Shown: piece after piece, positions 1-8,386 of the stretch
Position numbering within the stretch: the stretch's first letter is position 1
Layout of the letters: each line of letters opens with the position of its first letter
From: Spirosoma foliorum
GTDB lineage: Bacteria; Bacteroidota; Bacteroidia; Cytophagales; Spirosomataceae
Direction: 5' to 3'
DNA: 64,000 nucleotides
Assembly (NCBI RefSeq): GCF_014117325.1
Contig: NZ_CP059732.1
Span: 2,369,001-2,433,000, forward strand
Made by a program: the position numbers and the translations under genes
The notes under the pieces: generated by a model
What the model saw: the letters and a program-made list of their open reading frames with translations, nothing else
Told to the model about the DNA's origin: nothing
Databases searched by the model: none

Positions 1-1
1 C

Positions 2-1228
2 AATAGTATTGCTATTTATGGCGGTGGAAAAGGCGATGATTGGGATAAACAACGCAAAGCCCTCGAAACGGGAGCCGATATCATTATTGCTACACCTGGC
101 CGACTGATTGCACACATGCAACTCGGCTATGTGAAGTTCGACAAGATCGACTATCTAGTACTCGATGAAGCCGATAAAATGCTCGATATGGGCTTTTCGG
201 ATGATATTCTGAACATTGTAGCGAAACTGCCCACTAAGCGGCAAACGTTGCTTTTTTCAGCTACCATGCCCAATAAAATCCGCGAGTTTTCGAAGCGAAT
301 CCTGACTGATCCTGAAGAAATTCGACTGGCCGTTTCGAAACCAGCCGCTGGCATCGATCAACAATTCTATCTGGCCTACGATAGTCAGAAACTGCCGTTG
401 TTGGCACATTTGATTAAAAACAGTACGAAACCCGTGCAAAGCATGGTGCTGTTTACGTCACGGAAATCGGAGGTAAACAGCATTGTGCGGGCTTTGAGTA
501 AACTGGGTTATGACGCGCGCGGTATCAGTTCTGATCTGGAGCAAGACGACCGGGAAGTGGTTCTTCGCGATTTTAAAAACAAAGCCTTCCCAATTCTGGT
601 CGCGACCGACGTGCTATCGAGGGGCATTGATATTGATAATCTGACACACGTCGTTAATTACGACATTCCGCGTGATGCCGAAGATTACGTTCACCGAATT
701 GGACGAACGGCACGAGCGGCTACCACTGGTACGGCTATTACGTTTATTAGCGATCAGGATCAGAACCGTATTGTAAACATTGAACGCCTGATTGAGCGTG
801 ACGTGGACAAACAATCGATTACAGAAGCGTTAGATATGGGCAAATCGCCCATTTTTGATCCGAAACGATTTAGCGGACTACGTGGTAAAGGCGGGGCCCG
901 TAACAATAATGGTAAAGGTGGACGCGATGGCCGTCGTGGAGGTGGGCAGCCTAGGCCAGAAGGTAGTCAACCAGTTTCGGGCGAACGGCGTGAGCGTCGT
1001 CGTGAACAGGGAGCTGATGCCGAACGTAAACCCCGCCCGGAAGGCGTAGTGGGTGTTACCGAAGGGACGCCTACTGAAATTGCGGGGGGAAGTGTGCCGC
1101 CAACTTCAGCCAATGGCGATGGGAAGGCCAGAAACAAGCGACGAAAAAAACGTCGGAAAGGGCCTAAAGGGGAAGGTCGCTCGAATGATCAGAACCAGGC
1201 ACCCGCTTCAGTGCCCGCTGGAGAGTAA
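2..1228 (+). CDS. DEAD-box ATP-dependent RNA helicase (5' end outside window)
   Basis: The frame is open from base 2 to the stop at 1228, so the start and motifs Q and I lie upstream. Visible motifs in order are ATPGRL (motif Ib), DEAD at 164-175, SAT in LFSATMP, a helicase C-terminal domain with ATDVLSRGID, and HRIGRTARA from 692. These define the DEAD-box family, which unwinds or remodels RNA with ATP, commonly in ribosome assembly or mRNA turnover. From about base 880 the protein becomes a basic Gly/Arg/Lys-rich tail with RGG-like and KRRKKRRK stretches, as in RhlE-like helicases of Bacteroidota, probably for RNA binding. The exact RhlE/DbpA/CshA class cannot be decided without the N-terminus. 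An 11-base inverted repeat follows at 1315-1349. Confidence 0.95.
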   Translation, partial: NSIAIYGGGKGDDWDKQRKALETGADIIIATPGRLIAHMQLGYVKFDKIDYLVLDEADKMLDMGFSDDILNIVAKLPTKRQTLLFSATMPNKIREFSKRILTDPEEIRLAVSKPAAGIDQQFYLAYDSQKLPLLAHLIKNSTKPVQSMVLFTSRKSEVNSIVRALSKLGYDARGISSDLEQDDREVVLRDFKNKAFPILVATDVLSRGIDIDNLTHVVNYDIPRDAEDYVHRIGRTARAATTGTAITFISDQDQNRIVNIERLIERDVDKQSITEALDMGKSPIFDPKRFSGLRGKGGARNNNGKGGRDGRRGGGQPRPEGSQPVSGERRERRREQGADAERKPRPEGVVGVTEGTPTEIAGGSVPPTSANGDGKARNKRRKKRRKGPKGEGRSNDQNQAPASVPAGE

Positions 1229-1314
1229 TACCTATTTATAGGATATCTTGCCCACTCGGCATTAAATTTTCCTCAAAGGAACGGTGTTCGTAGGAAGAAA
1301 TGACATTGATTAAG

Positions 1315-1349
1315 CTATTTCGCAATCCTTCCTGTAGTTTGCGAAATAG
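1315..1349. repeat. Hairpin downstream of the helicase gene
   Basis: Perfect 11-base arms (CTATTTCGCAA at 1315-1325 and its complement at 1339-1349) enclose a 13-base loop, 87 bases after the helicase stop. A run of A follows rather than T, so on the plus strand it is not a classical terminator; it may protect the mRNA 3' end. Confidence 0.4.
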
Positions 1350-1425
1350 AAAAAATATAGCGTGAAATACGGAGTTTAGCCAGCTTATTCGTTTTAAGGG
1401 AAACATAAGTAACCAGTCTAATAAG

Positions 1426-1668
1426 ATGCATTGTATTTCATTACGCTTCTCCCAAGAATTAACCCAGCGAATTAATCAAATGAGTATTCGAAGTACTCGC
1501 TATAAAGTAGCCTTATATACTCCTATTAGTTCTGAACATCCGCCAGAAGGACATAGCCTGACCGATGTTCAGTCAGACAATACTGTATTTGCCTTCAATA
1601 TAATGTTTGAACGGAACAACCCCGAATCGGAATGGCGATTAGTAACTCCATTGAAGTTTATAGAGTAG
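1426..1668 (+). CDS. Small hypothetical protein, 80 residues
   Basis: An ATG-started frame of 80 codons lies in an otherwise gene-poor stretch between the helicase and the FAS1 gene. The product has no signal peptide or membrane segment; its second half (DNTVFAFNIMFERNNPE and onward) has the mixed hydrophobic and charged pattern of a small folded domain. I do not recognise a family. No clear TAnnTTTG promoter or ribosome binding site is visible, and base composition is a little more AT-rich than in neighbouring genes. It could be a genuine small gene, a remnant, or chance. Confidence 0.35.
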   Translation: MHCISLRFSQELTQRINQMSIRSTRYKVALYTPISSEHPPEGHSLTDVQSDNTVFAFNIMFERNNPESEWRLVTPLKFIE

Positions 1669-2000
1669 AACCGATCAGTTTAGTTCACGAACGAGAATCT
1701 AACTTCACTACCTAGAGTAAGCACTTCATAGTACTTTTTATAGATAAGCAAATAAGGAGTACTCTCCTTAAAGATTGTGTTTGTTATTCGCTTATAGAAG
1801 TCTTTTAAAACACAGGGTTTACTGGCCACTATATGCGCTATCCCCCAACTTACGTCCCCTGAACTTAATTCTGCTTGATGGCTCAATCGTTCTAAACGAA
1901 GCGTCTAAAACGGCAAGCTCACTTTCTTAAGGAAATAGGTCAAAATCGTAAACCGTGGTATCCTAAGAAAGTGAGCTTACTCAGCTATGGAGTGTCAATA
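1669..2000. other. Gap with a long imperfect inverted repeat
   Basis: No convincing gene. The stretch holds an inverted repeat with arms at 1915-1933 and 1961-1978 (AAGCTCACTTTCTTAAGGA against the complement of the right arm, one extra base in the left). It sits 22 bases past the stop of the minus-strand FAS1 gene and probably ends that transcript. Confidence 0.5.
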
Positions 2001-3080
2001 TTAGGGAAGTAAAACCCGGTCAACGATGTGAACAACTCCACCAGTAGTAGAAAAATCACCCTGTGTAATTGTCGCTACATTCGTTCCATTCCCTTTTCCA
2101 AGAATAGTTACTTTATTATTACTCACGGTAAATCGAAGGCTTTCGCCTTGAGCCGTCACAATGTCTGATCCATTCTGGAATGTTTGTAAATAGGCCCGGT
2201 AATTTAGAATATGATAACTAAGCAGATTGGCTAATACTTTAGGATCAGCCGCTTTTATCGCTGCCTCGTCGGCATACCCGGCCGCTTTAAACGCTGCATT
2301 GGTAGGCGCAAACACGCTAATGCCCGTAGCTGTATTCGTGGTAGCAAGGGTTTGGATTGTACTGCCAGCCCGATCAATAGCAGCTGCCAGCAACGATAAA
2401 TCAGCATTGCTCTTGACCAGATCCACAACAGTAATTGTGGGTGGTATCAGTAGCCGATCAATGATATGGATGACACTGCCCGTTGTAGCAATATTACCCT
2501 GAATGATCTTCGCATTGTTGACGGTAACAGTTTCCCCTGATTTAAAAACGACAACTCGGCTGTCGGCAAGTGTCGTTTGATAGGAAGTATTTACATTGGT
2601 TGGAAAAGCGCCCAGATCAATGCGCGAACCAATGACATGGTATCTGAGAATACGTTGTAGATCGGAGGCTTGCAATGCATTGATAGCCGTGGTAGTTGCA
2701 TAACCGGCTGCTTTAAAGGCATCATCGGTTGGAGCAAATAAGGTTAGTTCACCTTTGTTTAATTCTGATCCTAAACCTGCTTTTGCAACTGCTGCAGCCA
2801 GCAAGGTTAAATTTGCTGTTTGTCCAATTGTTTCACTGACCGATACAACTGAACCGGTTGATGTGGTTCCAGTACCAGGTGTTGTAGTCGTGCCAGTACC
2901 AGGGGTAGTTGTTGTTCCGGTACCTGGGGTTGTTACCGTACCCGAACCGGGATTTGTGGTTCCTGTAGTAGGATTTGGATCGGGGGTATCGTTCTTACAA
3001 CTTATCAGGAATTGCCCTGAACAAACAAAAAAAATGGCCATTAATAGCCCTAGGGTGGAGGAAACCGTTAGCTTTTTCAT
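2001..3080 (-). CDS. Lipoprotein with two fasciclin (FAS1) domains
   Basis: The 359-residue product starts with a lipoprotein signal (hydrophobic segment about residues 8-24, lipobox ending at Cys28), so it should be anchored in the outer or inner membrane. Residues about 31-75 form a Pro/Thr/Gly linker with a repeated TPGTGTTT unit. Two FAS1 domains follow, about 80-212 and 215-358; each has the conserved LTLFAPTDDAFKAAG or ISVFAPTNAAFKAAG segment, a YHV/YHI motif and the closing VIHIIDRLL or VVHIVDRVL motif. FAS1 domains act in adhesion to proteins or matrix; the ligand here is unknown. The gene stands alone and is followed by the inverted repeat at 1915-1978. Confidence 0.93.
   Translation of the reverse strand: MKKLTVSSTLGLLMAIFFVCSGQFLISCKNDTPDPNPTTGTTNPGSGTVTTPGTGTTTTPGTGTTTTPGTGTTSTGSVVSVSETIGQTANLTLLAAAVAKAGLGSELNKGELTLFAPTDDAFKAAGYATTTAINALQASDLQRILRYHVIGSRIDLGAFPTNVNTSYQTTLADSRVVVFKSGETVTVNNAKIIQGNIATTGSVIHIIDRLLIPPTITVVDLVKSNADLSLLAAAIDRAGSTIQTLATTNTATGISVFAPTNAAFKAAGYADEAAIKAADPKVLANLLSYHILNYRAYLQTFQNGSDIVTAQGESLRFTVSNNKVTILGKGNGTNVATITQGDFSTTGGVVHIVDRVLLP
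2858..2954 (-). repeat. In-gene tandem repeat encoding a Thr/Pro/Gly linker
   Basis: About three copies of a roughly 30-base unit encode TPGTGTTT-type repeats between the lipobox and the first FAS1 domain. Near-identical copies allow length change by slippage, which would alter how far the FAS1 domains stand from the membrane. Confidence 0.7.
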
Positions 3081-3783
3081 ACGTTGATTATAAAGTTAAA
3101 AAAACGCTCAATCCAGCCGCGCGGACAACGAAGCGAGCTGAGCAAACAGAATTATTAACTTCAGTAAAAGTTAAATTGTTGTAATAGCAATCGTTGACAA
3201 ATAGGTTACCATCTTGATAATGCCTTACTATCAATTGAAATAATATAATTAATTGTACAAGATTGCTTTATTTTGTACCCGTTAGTAGGAGAGTAGTATA
3301 GGATAGCAAAGATGTTAAATGATCCTTAATTGCGCTATAAAGAGTACAGTTTTGGCAATCCAGAACGTAGCGATGTAATTCTCGAAATGGGATACAGGAG
3401 CTTACTTCGCTGAGGTAGGAAATTCATTTTCTTAAGTTTTTAACCTAGTAGCTACTACTGACTTATACACCGCTCATCAAAGGAAAACAGACCTTACAAA
3501 ATCAGGCCTAAGTCGGTCGTTATTTAAGCATCAATAAAAATAGATTAGCCATTTGTCGCGTTCAATTAGCATCTTTTTTATCCAATGGTAGACAAGAAGT
3601 CTATACCTCCATATTCTGCATTGACTATTGACCGCTCTAGTGACTTTGTTTGAGAAAGCCTCCTGGCTTGAATCGGCGCAGTAGTTTGTGTCGGTAGCCA
3701 AGTGTCGGGTAGTGGAAGGAATCCTTTAGCCACTTCTTAAACGGAACGTTTAGCAGAATTGATCACAATACTATCTCTGGAAG
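3081..3783. other. 700-base intergenic region without a supported gene
   Basis: AT-rich between the 5' end of the FAS1 gene and the 3' end of the quinone reductase gene. Only short frames occur. A minus-strand frame near 3648-3763 reads like protein for about 38 codons but has no start codon and no recognised match. I see no RNA gene, terminator or promoter match. Confidence 0.5.
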
Positions 3784-4725
3784 TTAATCAAGAACAATCA
3801 CCGACTTCCCCATAATTTTAGTACGACGAGATTCGCGGTAGGCTTCCCTGACGTTACTAAGCGAGTACGTCTTATCCAGCACGACCTCCAGGTCAGTTTC
3901 AGCGAGCTTCGTCAACGTAGTGAGTCCGTCAACGGTTGGTTTTAGGATCAGGATTTTTAGTTTTTTTCCGGAAATGAGATTGTTAACAAACGAGTAAAGG
4001 AGCGTTAAGGGGGAGGGAAGTGTACTGACAAAGACTGCTCTTGGTTTCATTAGGCTCTTGGCCTCCTTAAATGACAGCTTGGTGGATAGGTCAATAACCG
4101 CGTCGAACTGCTGATTTAGCTGTTTGATAGCTTGCTTGGTGTAGTCGACTACAGTATCTGCCCCCCATTTTATGGCCTCTTCAACACCTTTGGTACTAAC
4201 AACCGCCGTCACGCGGGCTCCTCGTTTTTTGGCAATCTGCACAGCAAATAGGCCAATTCCACCAGTAGCTCCGTTGATCAATACATCCTGTTTTGGGCCG
4301 ACGGCGGCCAATTGATCAATGATTTGCAAGGCTGACAGTCCGGTTACGGGTAAGGCGGCTGCCTTTTCAAAGGAGACATTGGCAGGTTTTGGGCTAATGT
4401 CGGTCTCATGGACTGCAACGTAATTTGCCAGGGCACCACCTTTGAATACGTCCAGTAGGCCAATGACCGCATCCCCTACTTTAAAGCGGGTAACGTCGCT
4501 TCCGATTTGGTCGACAATACCCGAGAAATCGATACCTACTGATTTAGGAAATTTAGAACCCGACATCAATTTCATTTCTCCGCCGTACACCTTCCAATCC
4601 AGGGGATTAATTGAAACCGCTTTTACCCGGATCAGCAGTTGGTCTTTCTGGATACCTGGCACTACTTGCTCGACTAATTCCAGCACGCTTTCGTCGCCGA
4701 ACTGGTTATACATTACTTTTTTCAT
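3784..4725 (-). CDS. NADP-dependent zinc-independent alcohol dehydrogenase / quinone oxidoreductase (MDR family)
   Basis: The 313-residue soluble protein has the GroES-like domain of medium-chain dehydrogenases (SINPLDWKVYGG, then GIDFSGIVDQIG) and a Rossmann domain with the nucleotide loop GATGGIG at residues 152-158. Catalytic zinc ligands are absent, which places it with quinone reductase (QOR)-like enzymes that reduce quinones or enones using NADPH. The start at 4725 is an ATG and gives the usual family length. It is divergent from a cupin gene across a 256-base gap, with an AraC regulator beyond, suggesting a small stress- or aldehyde-responsive group; this regulatory link is inference. 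Confidence 0.92.
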   Translation of the reverse strand: MKKVMYNQFGDESVLELVEQVVPGIQKDQLLIRVKAVSINPLDWKVYGGEMKLMSGSKFPKSVGIDFSGIVDQIGSDVTRFKVGDAVIGLLDVFKGGALANYVAVHETDISPKPANVSFEKAAALPVTGLSALQIIDQLAAVGPKQDVLINGATGGIGLFAVQIAKKRGARVTAVVSTKGVEEAIKWGADTVVDYTKQAIKQLNQQFDAVIDLSTKLSFKEAKSLMKPRAVFVSTLPSPLTLLYSFVNNLISGKKLKILILKPTVDGLTTLTKLAETDLEVVLDKTYSLSNVREAYRESRRTKIMGKSVIVLD

Positions 4726-4981
4726 GGCTATGTGTGTTCGTTTCTATACAGCAAAGGTGGACGATAGAACGAACTATAAATAGCGCAAAAAGTCGGAAAA
4801 ACAGTCGAATCCGACGAGGTAGATTACGCCCTATATCGGCCCAGCAGGCGTTCTTTACGTATTATATAGAGGGTGCTAACTGTCCGATTTGGTTTGTCCG
4901 ATAGGACTGATTTACGGTCACATTGGAATATTTTCCAAGATGGATCCTTCCGAGTTTTGTACCGTAATTAAATCATGCATC

Positions 4982-5479
4982 ATGGAAAATCACCAAAAAC
5001 CGATCACTGTTGGCCCTCAAGAGGGGAAAAGCGTTTCTGTCGGGGGGAGCACCTACCGAATTCTGGTTAGTGGCAAAGACACAGAAGGAGCCTTCGCAAC
5101 GATTGACATGCTTATCCCTCCCGGCGGAGGGCCTGGACCACACGCCCACGCGAATTTTGAAGAATCCTTTTACGTGGTTGAAGGCGAAATCGAGGTTAGA
5201 TCCGAATTTGGCAAGTATACAGCGACCAAAGGATCATTGATTACCATTCCTAAAGGGGGCGTGGTGCACGGGTTCAAGAATAAGACTGAGCAAACGGCCC
5301 ATTTACTTTGCACCGTAGTACCGGCCGGTCTGGAATCGTTATTTGAGGAGATCGGCCAACCTGTTGCCCCCGGCCAGTTTCTTCCGCCACCGCTGCTGGA
5401 TGCAGCCACGATTAAACACTTGCAGGCTATCGCCGAAAAGCATGGTCAGCAAGTTTTTCCACCCGATTATCTGGGGTAA
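4982..5479 (+). CDS. Cupin-domain protein
   Basis: The product from the ATG at 4982 has 165 residues and a single conserved-barrel cupin domain: the PGGGPGPHAHANFEESFYVVEG stretch supplies the metal-binding His, His and Glu of cupin motif 1, and GGVVHGFKNKT supplies the His of motif 2. Such proteins are small oxygenases, isomerases or sensors; the substrate cannot be told. The frame is open to 4889 with a start codon there, but the extra 31 residues look unlike protein, so I prefer 4982. The gene ends 8 bases before the stop of the convergent AraC gene and is divergent from the quinone reductase gene. Confidence 0.88.
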   Translation: MENHQKPITVGPQEGKSVSVGGSTYRILVSGKDTEGAFATIDMLIPPGGGPGPHAHANFEESFYVVEGEIEVRSEFGKYTATKGSLITIPKGGVVHGFKNKTEQTAHLLCTVVPAGLESLFEEIGQPVAPGQFLPPPLLDAATIKHLQAIAEKHGQQVFPPDYLG

Positions 5480-5487
5480 AATGCACG

Positions 5488-6429
5488 TTACGAATACGAG
5501 TATCGCTTTGGGTTTAAGCCATAATGCTTTTCAAAAAGTCGGCTGAAGTGGCTCAGATTGGAAAAGCCCAGCTCGTAACCTACCTCTCCAACGGAAAGCT
5601 TGCCCTGTTTCAACAGAAAGGCGGCTTCCTCCATTCTGGCTTGCTGGTAATAATTGTAAATGGTGGTGCCAAACGTTTGCTTAAACAGCAGTTTTAACTT
5701 GGTTTCGCTCATGGCAGCGACCTGAGCCAGTTCGCGAATGAGCGGTGGCACGCTCAGGTCGCTAATAATCTCGTTCCGTATAAAAAGGAGTCTTTCCGCA
5801 TCGGCGCTGTTGATGGTTTGATGGGCAGCACTTTCGCGTAGACACAGTTTACTAAATACCAGATAAAGCAGTTCCTGCACCTTGATTTGCATGTAAAAGT
5901 TGCTCAGAAGGTCATTCATGTCCACCGCAGCCAGGTTTTTAAGCAGCAACTTAGTCTGGGCTTCCATGCGCTCGAAAAAAAGGAAGGAATTGCCACCGCC
6001 GGAAATGGTTTGGAGTACCGAATTGGGCTCAGTGACGGCTAACAATTGGGTTAAGCGGGGTGGCGTTATGGCAACAACCACATAGTGAATTTGTTGATGG
6101 GCCGGAAAACGGATGGTTGAGCTGAGATCGTTAGACGTAACTTGGACCGCCGACTCGTCGCGCTGAGAAAACAGGATCTGGGTGTCGTCATTGAACGCAA
6201 TCTGGAGTGCGTGCTCGTTATTGTAAAAAAAAACGGTGATCAGCTCATTTCCCTGGCCGGACGCATTGCGTTTGATGATCAGATCTTCCTTAAGCAAGTA
6301 CCGATGTATGGTAATTTTGAAGTCTGGCCCGAATGAGAATTTACGAACGTACCCCTGGCCCAGATGATCAGGTATCACCAGGAGGCCGTTTTGTACTGTT
6401 GCCTGTATATAACGGGCAAAGTAAGTCAT
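5488..6429 (-). CDS. AraC-family transcriptional regulator
   Basis: A 313-residue protein from the ATG at 6429; an ATG at 6468 and a TTG at 6492 are other possible starts. The last 100 residues form the AraC double helix-turn-helix, with SETKLKLLFKQTFG in the first and the family signature VGEVGYELGFSNLSHFSRLF in the second, closing with KHYGLNPKRY. The N-terminal 200 residues are a sensor region with no recognised ligand motif. Its position, converging on the cupin gene and beyond the quinone reductase gene, makes these two likely targets, although adjacency is the only evidence. Confidence 0.92.
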   Translation of the reverse strand: MTYFARYIQATVQNGLLVIPDHLGQGYVRKFSFGPDFKITIHRYLLKEDLIIKRNASGQGNELITVFFYNNEHALQIAFNDDTQILFSQRDESAVQVTSNDLSSTIRFPAHQQIHYVVVAITPPRLTQLLAVTEPNSVLQTISGGGNSFLFFERMEAQTKLLLKNLAAVDMNDLLSNFYMQIKVQELLYLVFSKLCLRESAAHQTINSADAERLLFIRNEIISDLSVPPLIRELAQVAAMSETKLKLLFKQTFGTTIYNYYQQARMEEAAFLLKQGKLSVGEVGYELGFSNLSHFSRLFEKHYGLNPKRYSYS

Positions 6430-6714
6430 AAAGTCAAAATCAGGTGTGGCGCAGAAACTGAATATCATGTTGACTGAGGCTGTGTAGTCCAATGTTCAGC
6501 AATATGGCAGAATCGTACTTTACAAGTACAGCCCTAGGGTTGAAAATAAATACTCACCATTCAACGAAAAGTTAATTTTCTCAAATAAGGGTCCAAACCG
6601 CAGCATAGTAGACCTTCTCAGAAACTACCCAACTATGGGGACAAGGCTTCAGACAATTTGTCGAGGAATTAAATTGAGCAATTTCTAGTTATTTATACTT
6701 AATTTACTCCTGTG

Positions 6715-7875
6715 ATGTGCAAAAATATAGTAGCCCTCCTTACGGTAATTATTTTTTTTATCGTCGTTTTCCAAGCCTGTACAAAAGATGAGACCACTAC
6801 GACTATAGCTCCTACAGTAAGTACACCCATCCAGTCCATTACGGTCACTAATTCAATTACGAATGATACGGCTCTGCTTGGCCAGGCACTGTTTTGGGAC
6901 CCAATCTTGTCGGGTGATAAAGACGTAGCCTGTGCGACCTGCCATCATCCCAATAATGCCTATACGGATGGATTAGATCTGGCCTTGGGTACCAATGCCG
7001 TTGGTTACGGACAAAACCGTCGCTTTCTAAAACCCAACGACGTACCGTTAACGAAGCGAAATACGCAGACCATACTCAATGCAGCCTTTAATGGCATGGA
7101 TATAAATGGACATTATCTGTCGATGACCGCGCCAATGTTCTGGGACTCCCGTGCAAAAAGTCTCGAAAATCAACTGATCGGCCCGCTAACTACATTTGAG
7201 GAAATGCGTGGCCATGCGTACGCCGAGGCTATTACGTTAGACAGTCTAGTGGCCCGATTGACAAAAAACACTGAGTATCGCCAATTATTTCAGACCGCCT
7301 TTGGCAGTAGCCAGGCCATTACAGCGGCTAACATCAGCATCGCCATTGCAAGATTTGAGCGTACCTTATTGGCAATGAATTCACCCTACGATCAGTATCA
7401 GAAGGGGGATAAAACGGCGCTAACTGACCCGCAAATTCAGGGAATGCGGATATTCAAGGACGAGGGCTGTTCCATTTGCCATTCGGGGCCGATGTTTTCT
7501 GACTACAAACTGCACGTAATGTCAGTACCTGACAATACGCAACTGGCCGTTTCTGACGCAGGTGCGGGGGGGACCTATGCATTCCGAACGCCCTCGTTGC
7601 GAAACGTTGGGCTAACAGCCCCGTACATGCATAACGGGGTTTTTCAGACGCTAAAGCAGGTACTGAAGTTTTATGACGACATCGGCGAGCCTATTTCACA
7701 AAATCCGCATGTGCGGGCAGAGCAATTAGATGCAAATATCCAGCGAATTGCTCTGCTGCCCGCTGATCAGGATAATCTCATTGCGTTCCTGAACGCTCTA
7801 ACTGATCCTACTTTTGACAAGTTCATCCCCGCGCGTGTTCCTAGTGGTCTCAATCCGGGGGGCAACATCCGGTAG
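6715..7875 (+). CDS. Di-haem cytochrome c peroxidase (CcpA/MauG family), lipoprotein
   Basis: The 386-residue product begins with a lipoprotein signal ending in a Cys within VVFQAC, so it is membrane-anchored in the periplasm. Two c-type haem sites are visible: CATCH (first Cys codon at 6931) and CSICH (first Cys codon at 7468), with the ALFWDPILSGDKDVACATC and FRTPSLRNVGLTAPYMHNGVF segments typical of bacterial di-haem peroxidases, the latter Met being a candidate distal ligand. Such enzymes reduce hydrogen peroxide with electrons from small cytochromes, or modify other substrates (MauG branch). GTG at 6712 directly precedes the ATG at 6715. It stands alone on the plus strand. Confidence 0.93.
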   Translation: MCKNIVALLTVIIFFIVVFQACTKDETTTTIAPTVSTPIQSITVTNSITNDTALLGQALFWDPILSGDKDVACATCHHPNNAYTDGLDLALGTNAVGYGQNRRFLKPNDVPLTKRNTQTILNAAFNGMDINGHYLSMTAPMFWDSRAKSLENQLIGPLTTFEEMRGHAYAEAITLDSLVARLTKNTEYRQLFQTAFGSSQAITAANISIAIARFERTLLAMNSPYDQYQKGDKTALTDPQIQGMRIFKDEGCSICHSGPMFSDYKLHVMSVPDNTQLAVSDAGAGGTYAFRTPSLRNVGLTAPYMHNGVFQTLKQVLKFYDDIGEPISQNPHVRAEQLDANIQRIALLPADQDNLIAFLNALTDPTFDKFIPARVPSGLNPGGNIR

Positions 7876-7908
7876 GCTCATTTAGGGTCAATTTGGCTGT
7901 TTCACTTT

Positions 7909-7931
7909 CGTACTTTACTTTCCAAAGTACG
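7909..7931 (+). terminator. Possible terminator hairpin after the peroxidase gene
   Basis: Eight-base arms (CGTACTTT and its complement) with a seven-base loop, 33 bases after the stop, then a short T-rich tail ending in TTTT. A weak candidate by stem length. Confidence 0.4.
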
Positions 7932-8046
7932 AACAATTTTAGGCGAGTGGCTGGCTATTAGAAGGTTGTAGACTTAATCTTAACAAACGCTCCTGTCTGA
8001 GACGATTTGTAATTGGCTCCACACTAACAAGGTTGTAATTACGCAT

Positions 8047-8323
8047 CTACCGTGACGGTTTTGTACCTTTTTTTAACGCACCCGGTTTGGCTTTGCCCGA
8101 CAAGGCATCAGCTTTAAGGAAGTTTTCTTCGCAATTTTCGCGATCGGTCGGCTGTGAACACATCCGGGCGAATTTTAGGTGAAAGTGACCAGGCATTTTT
8201 ATCTAAATAACCCCCATCATTAATCGCCACCCGTTTAGACGTTGCTTTGATGATGGGTAATGTTGATTGGGCGAAAAGTGATTGAACCGATACGGACAGA
8301 ACTAGGAGACAGATAAATTTCAT
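8047..8323 (-). pseudogene. Remnant of a secreted protein (N-terminus kept, core lost)
   Basis: From the ATG at 8323 the frame encodes a clear Sec signal (MKFICLLVLSVSVQSLFAQ) and a segment with KRVAINDGGYLDKNAWSLSP and PDVFTADRSRK, which I recall from the start of larger secreted Bacteroidota proteins that continue well past this point. Here the frame ends at 8114 after only 69 codons. Directly beyond the TADRSRK segment another frame is open to a stop at 8047-8049 and encodes a Lys/Ala-rich tail. The simplest reading is an internal deletion with frame loss. It lies 63 bases behind the barrel-protein gene on the same strand. A true 69-residue exported peptide remains possible. Confidence 0.45.
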
Positions 8324-8386
8324 TATTGTCGTTTCTACGAATGGATGACTTCTTGTTCTACTGATTCTGTCCGTTCAAAAGTGGCT

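Noticed and set aside
1680..1886. Minus-strand frame of 68 codons
   Set aside because: Begins with TTG, no ATG, no recognised family and no promoter; too weak to list as a gene.
3648..3763. Minus-strand frame of about 38 codons with protein-like sequence
   Set aside because: No start codon, no match I recognise, bounded by stops; may be a remnant but cannot be supported.
4889..4981. N-terminal extension of the cupin protein
   Set aside because: Unlike a signal peptide or domain; the ATG at 4982 gives the normal cupin start.
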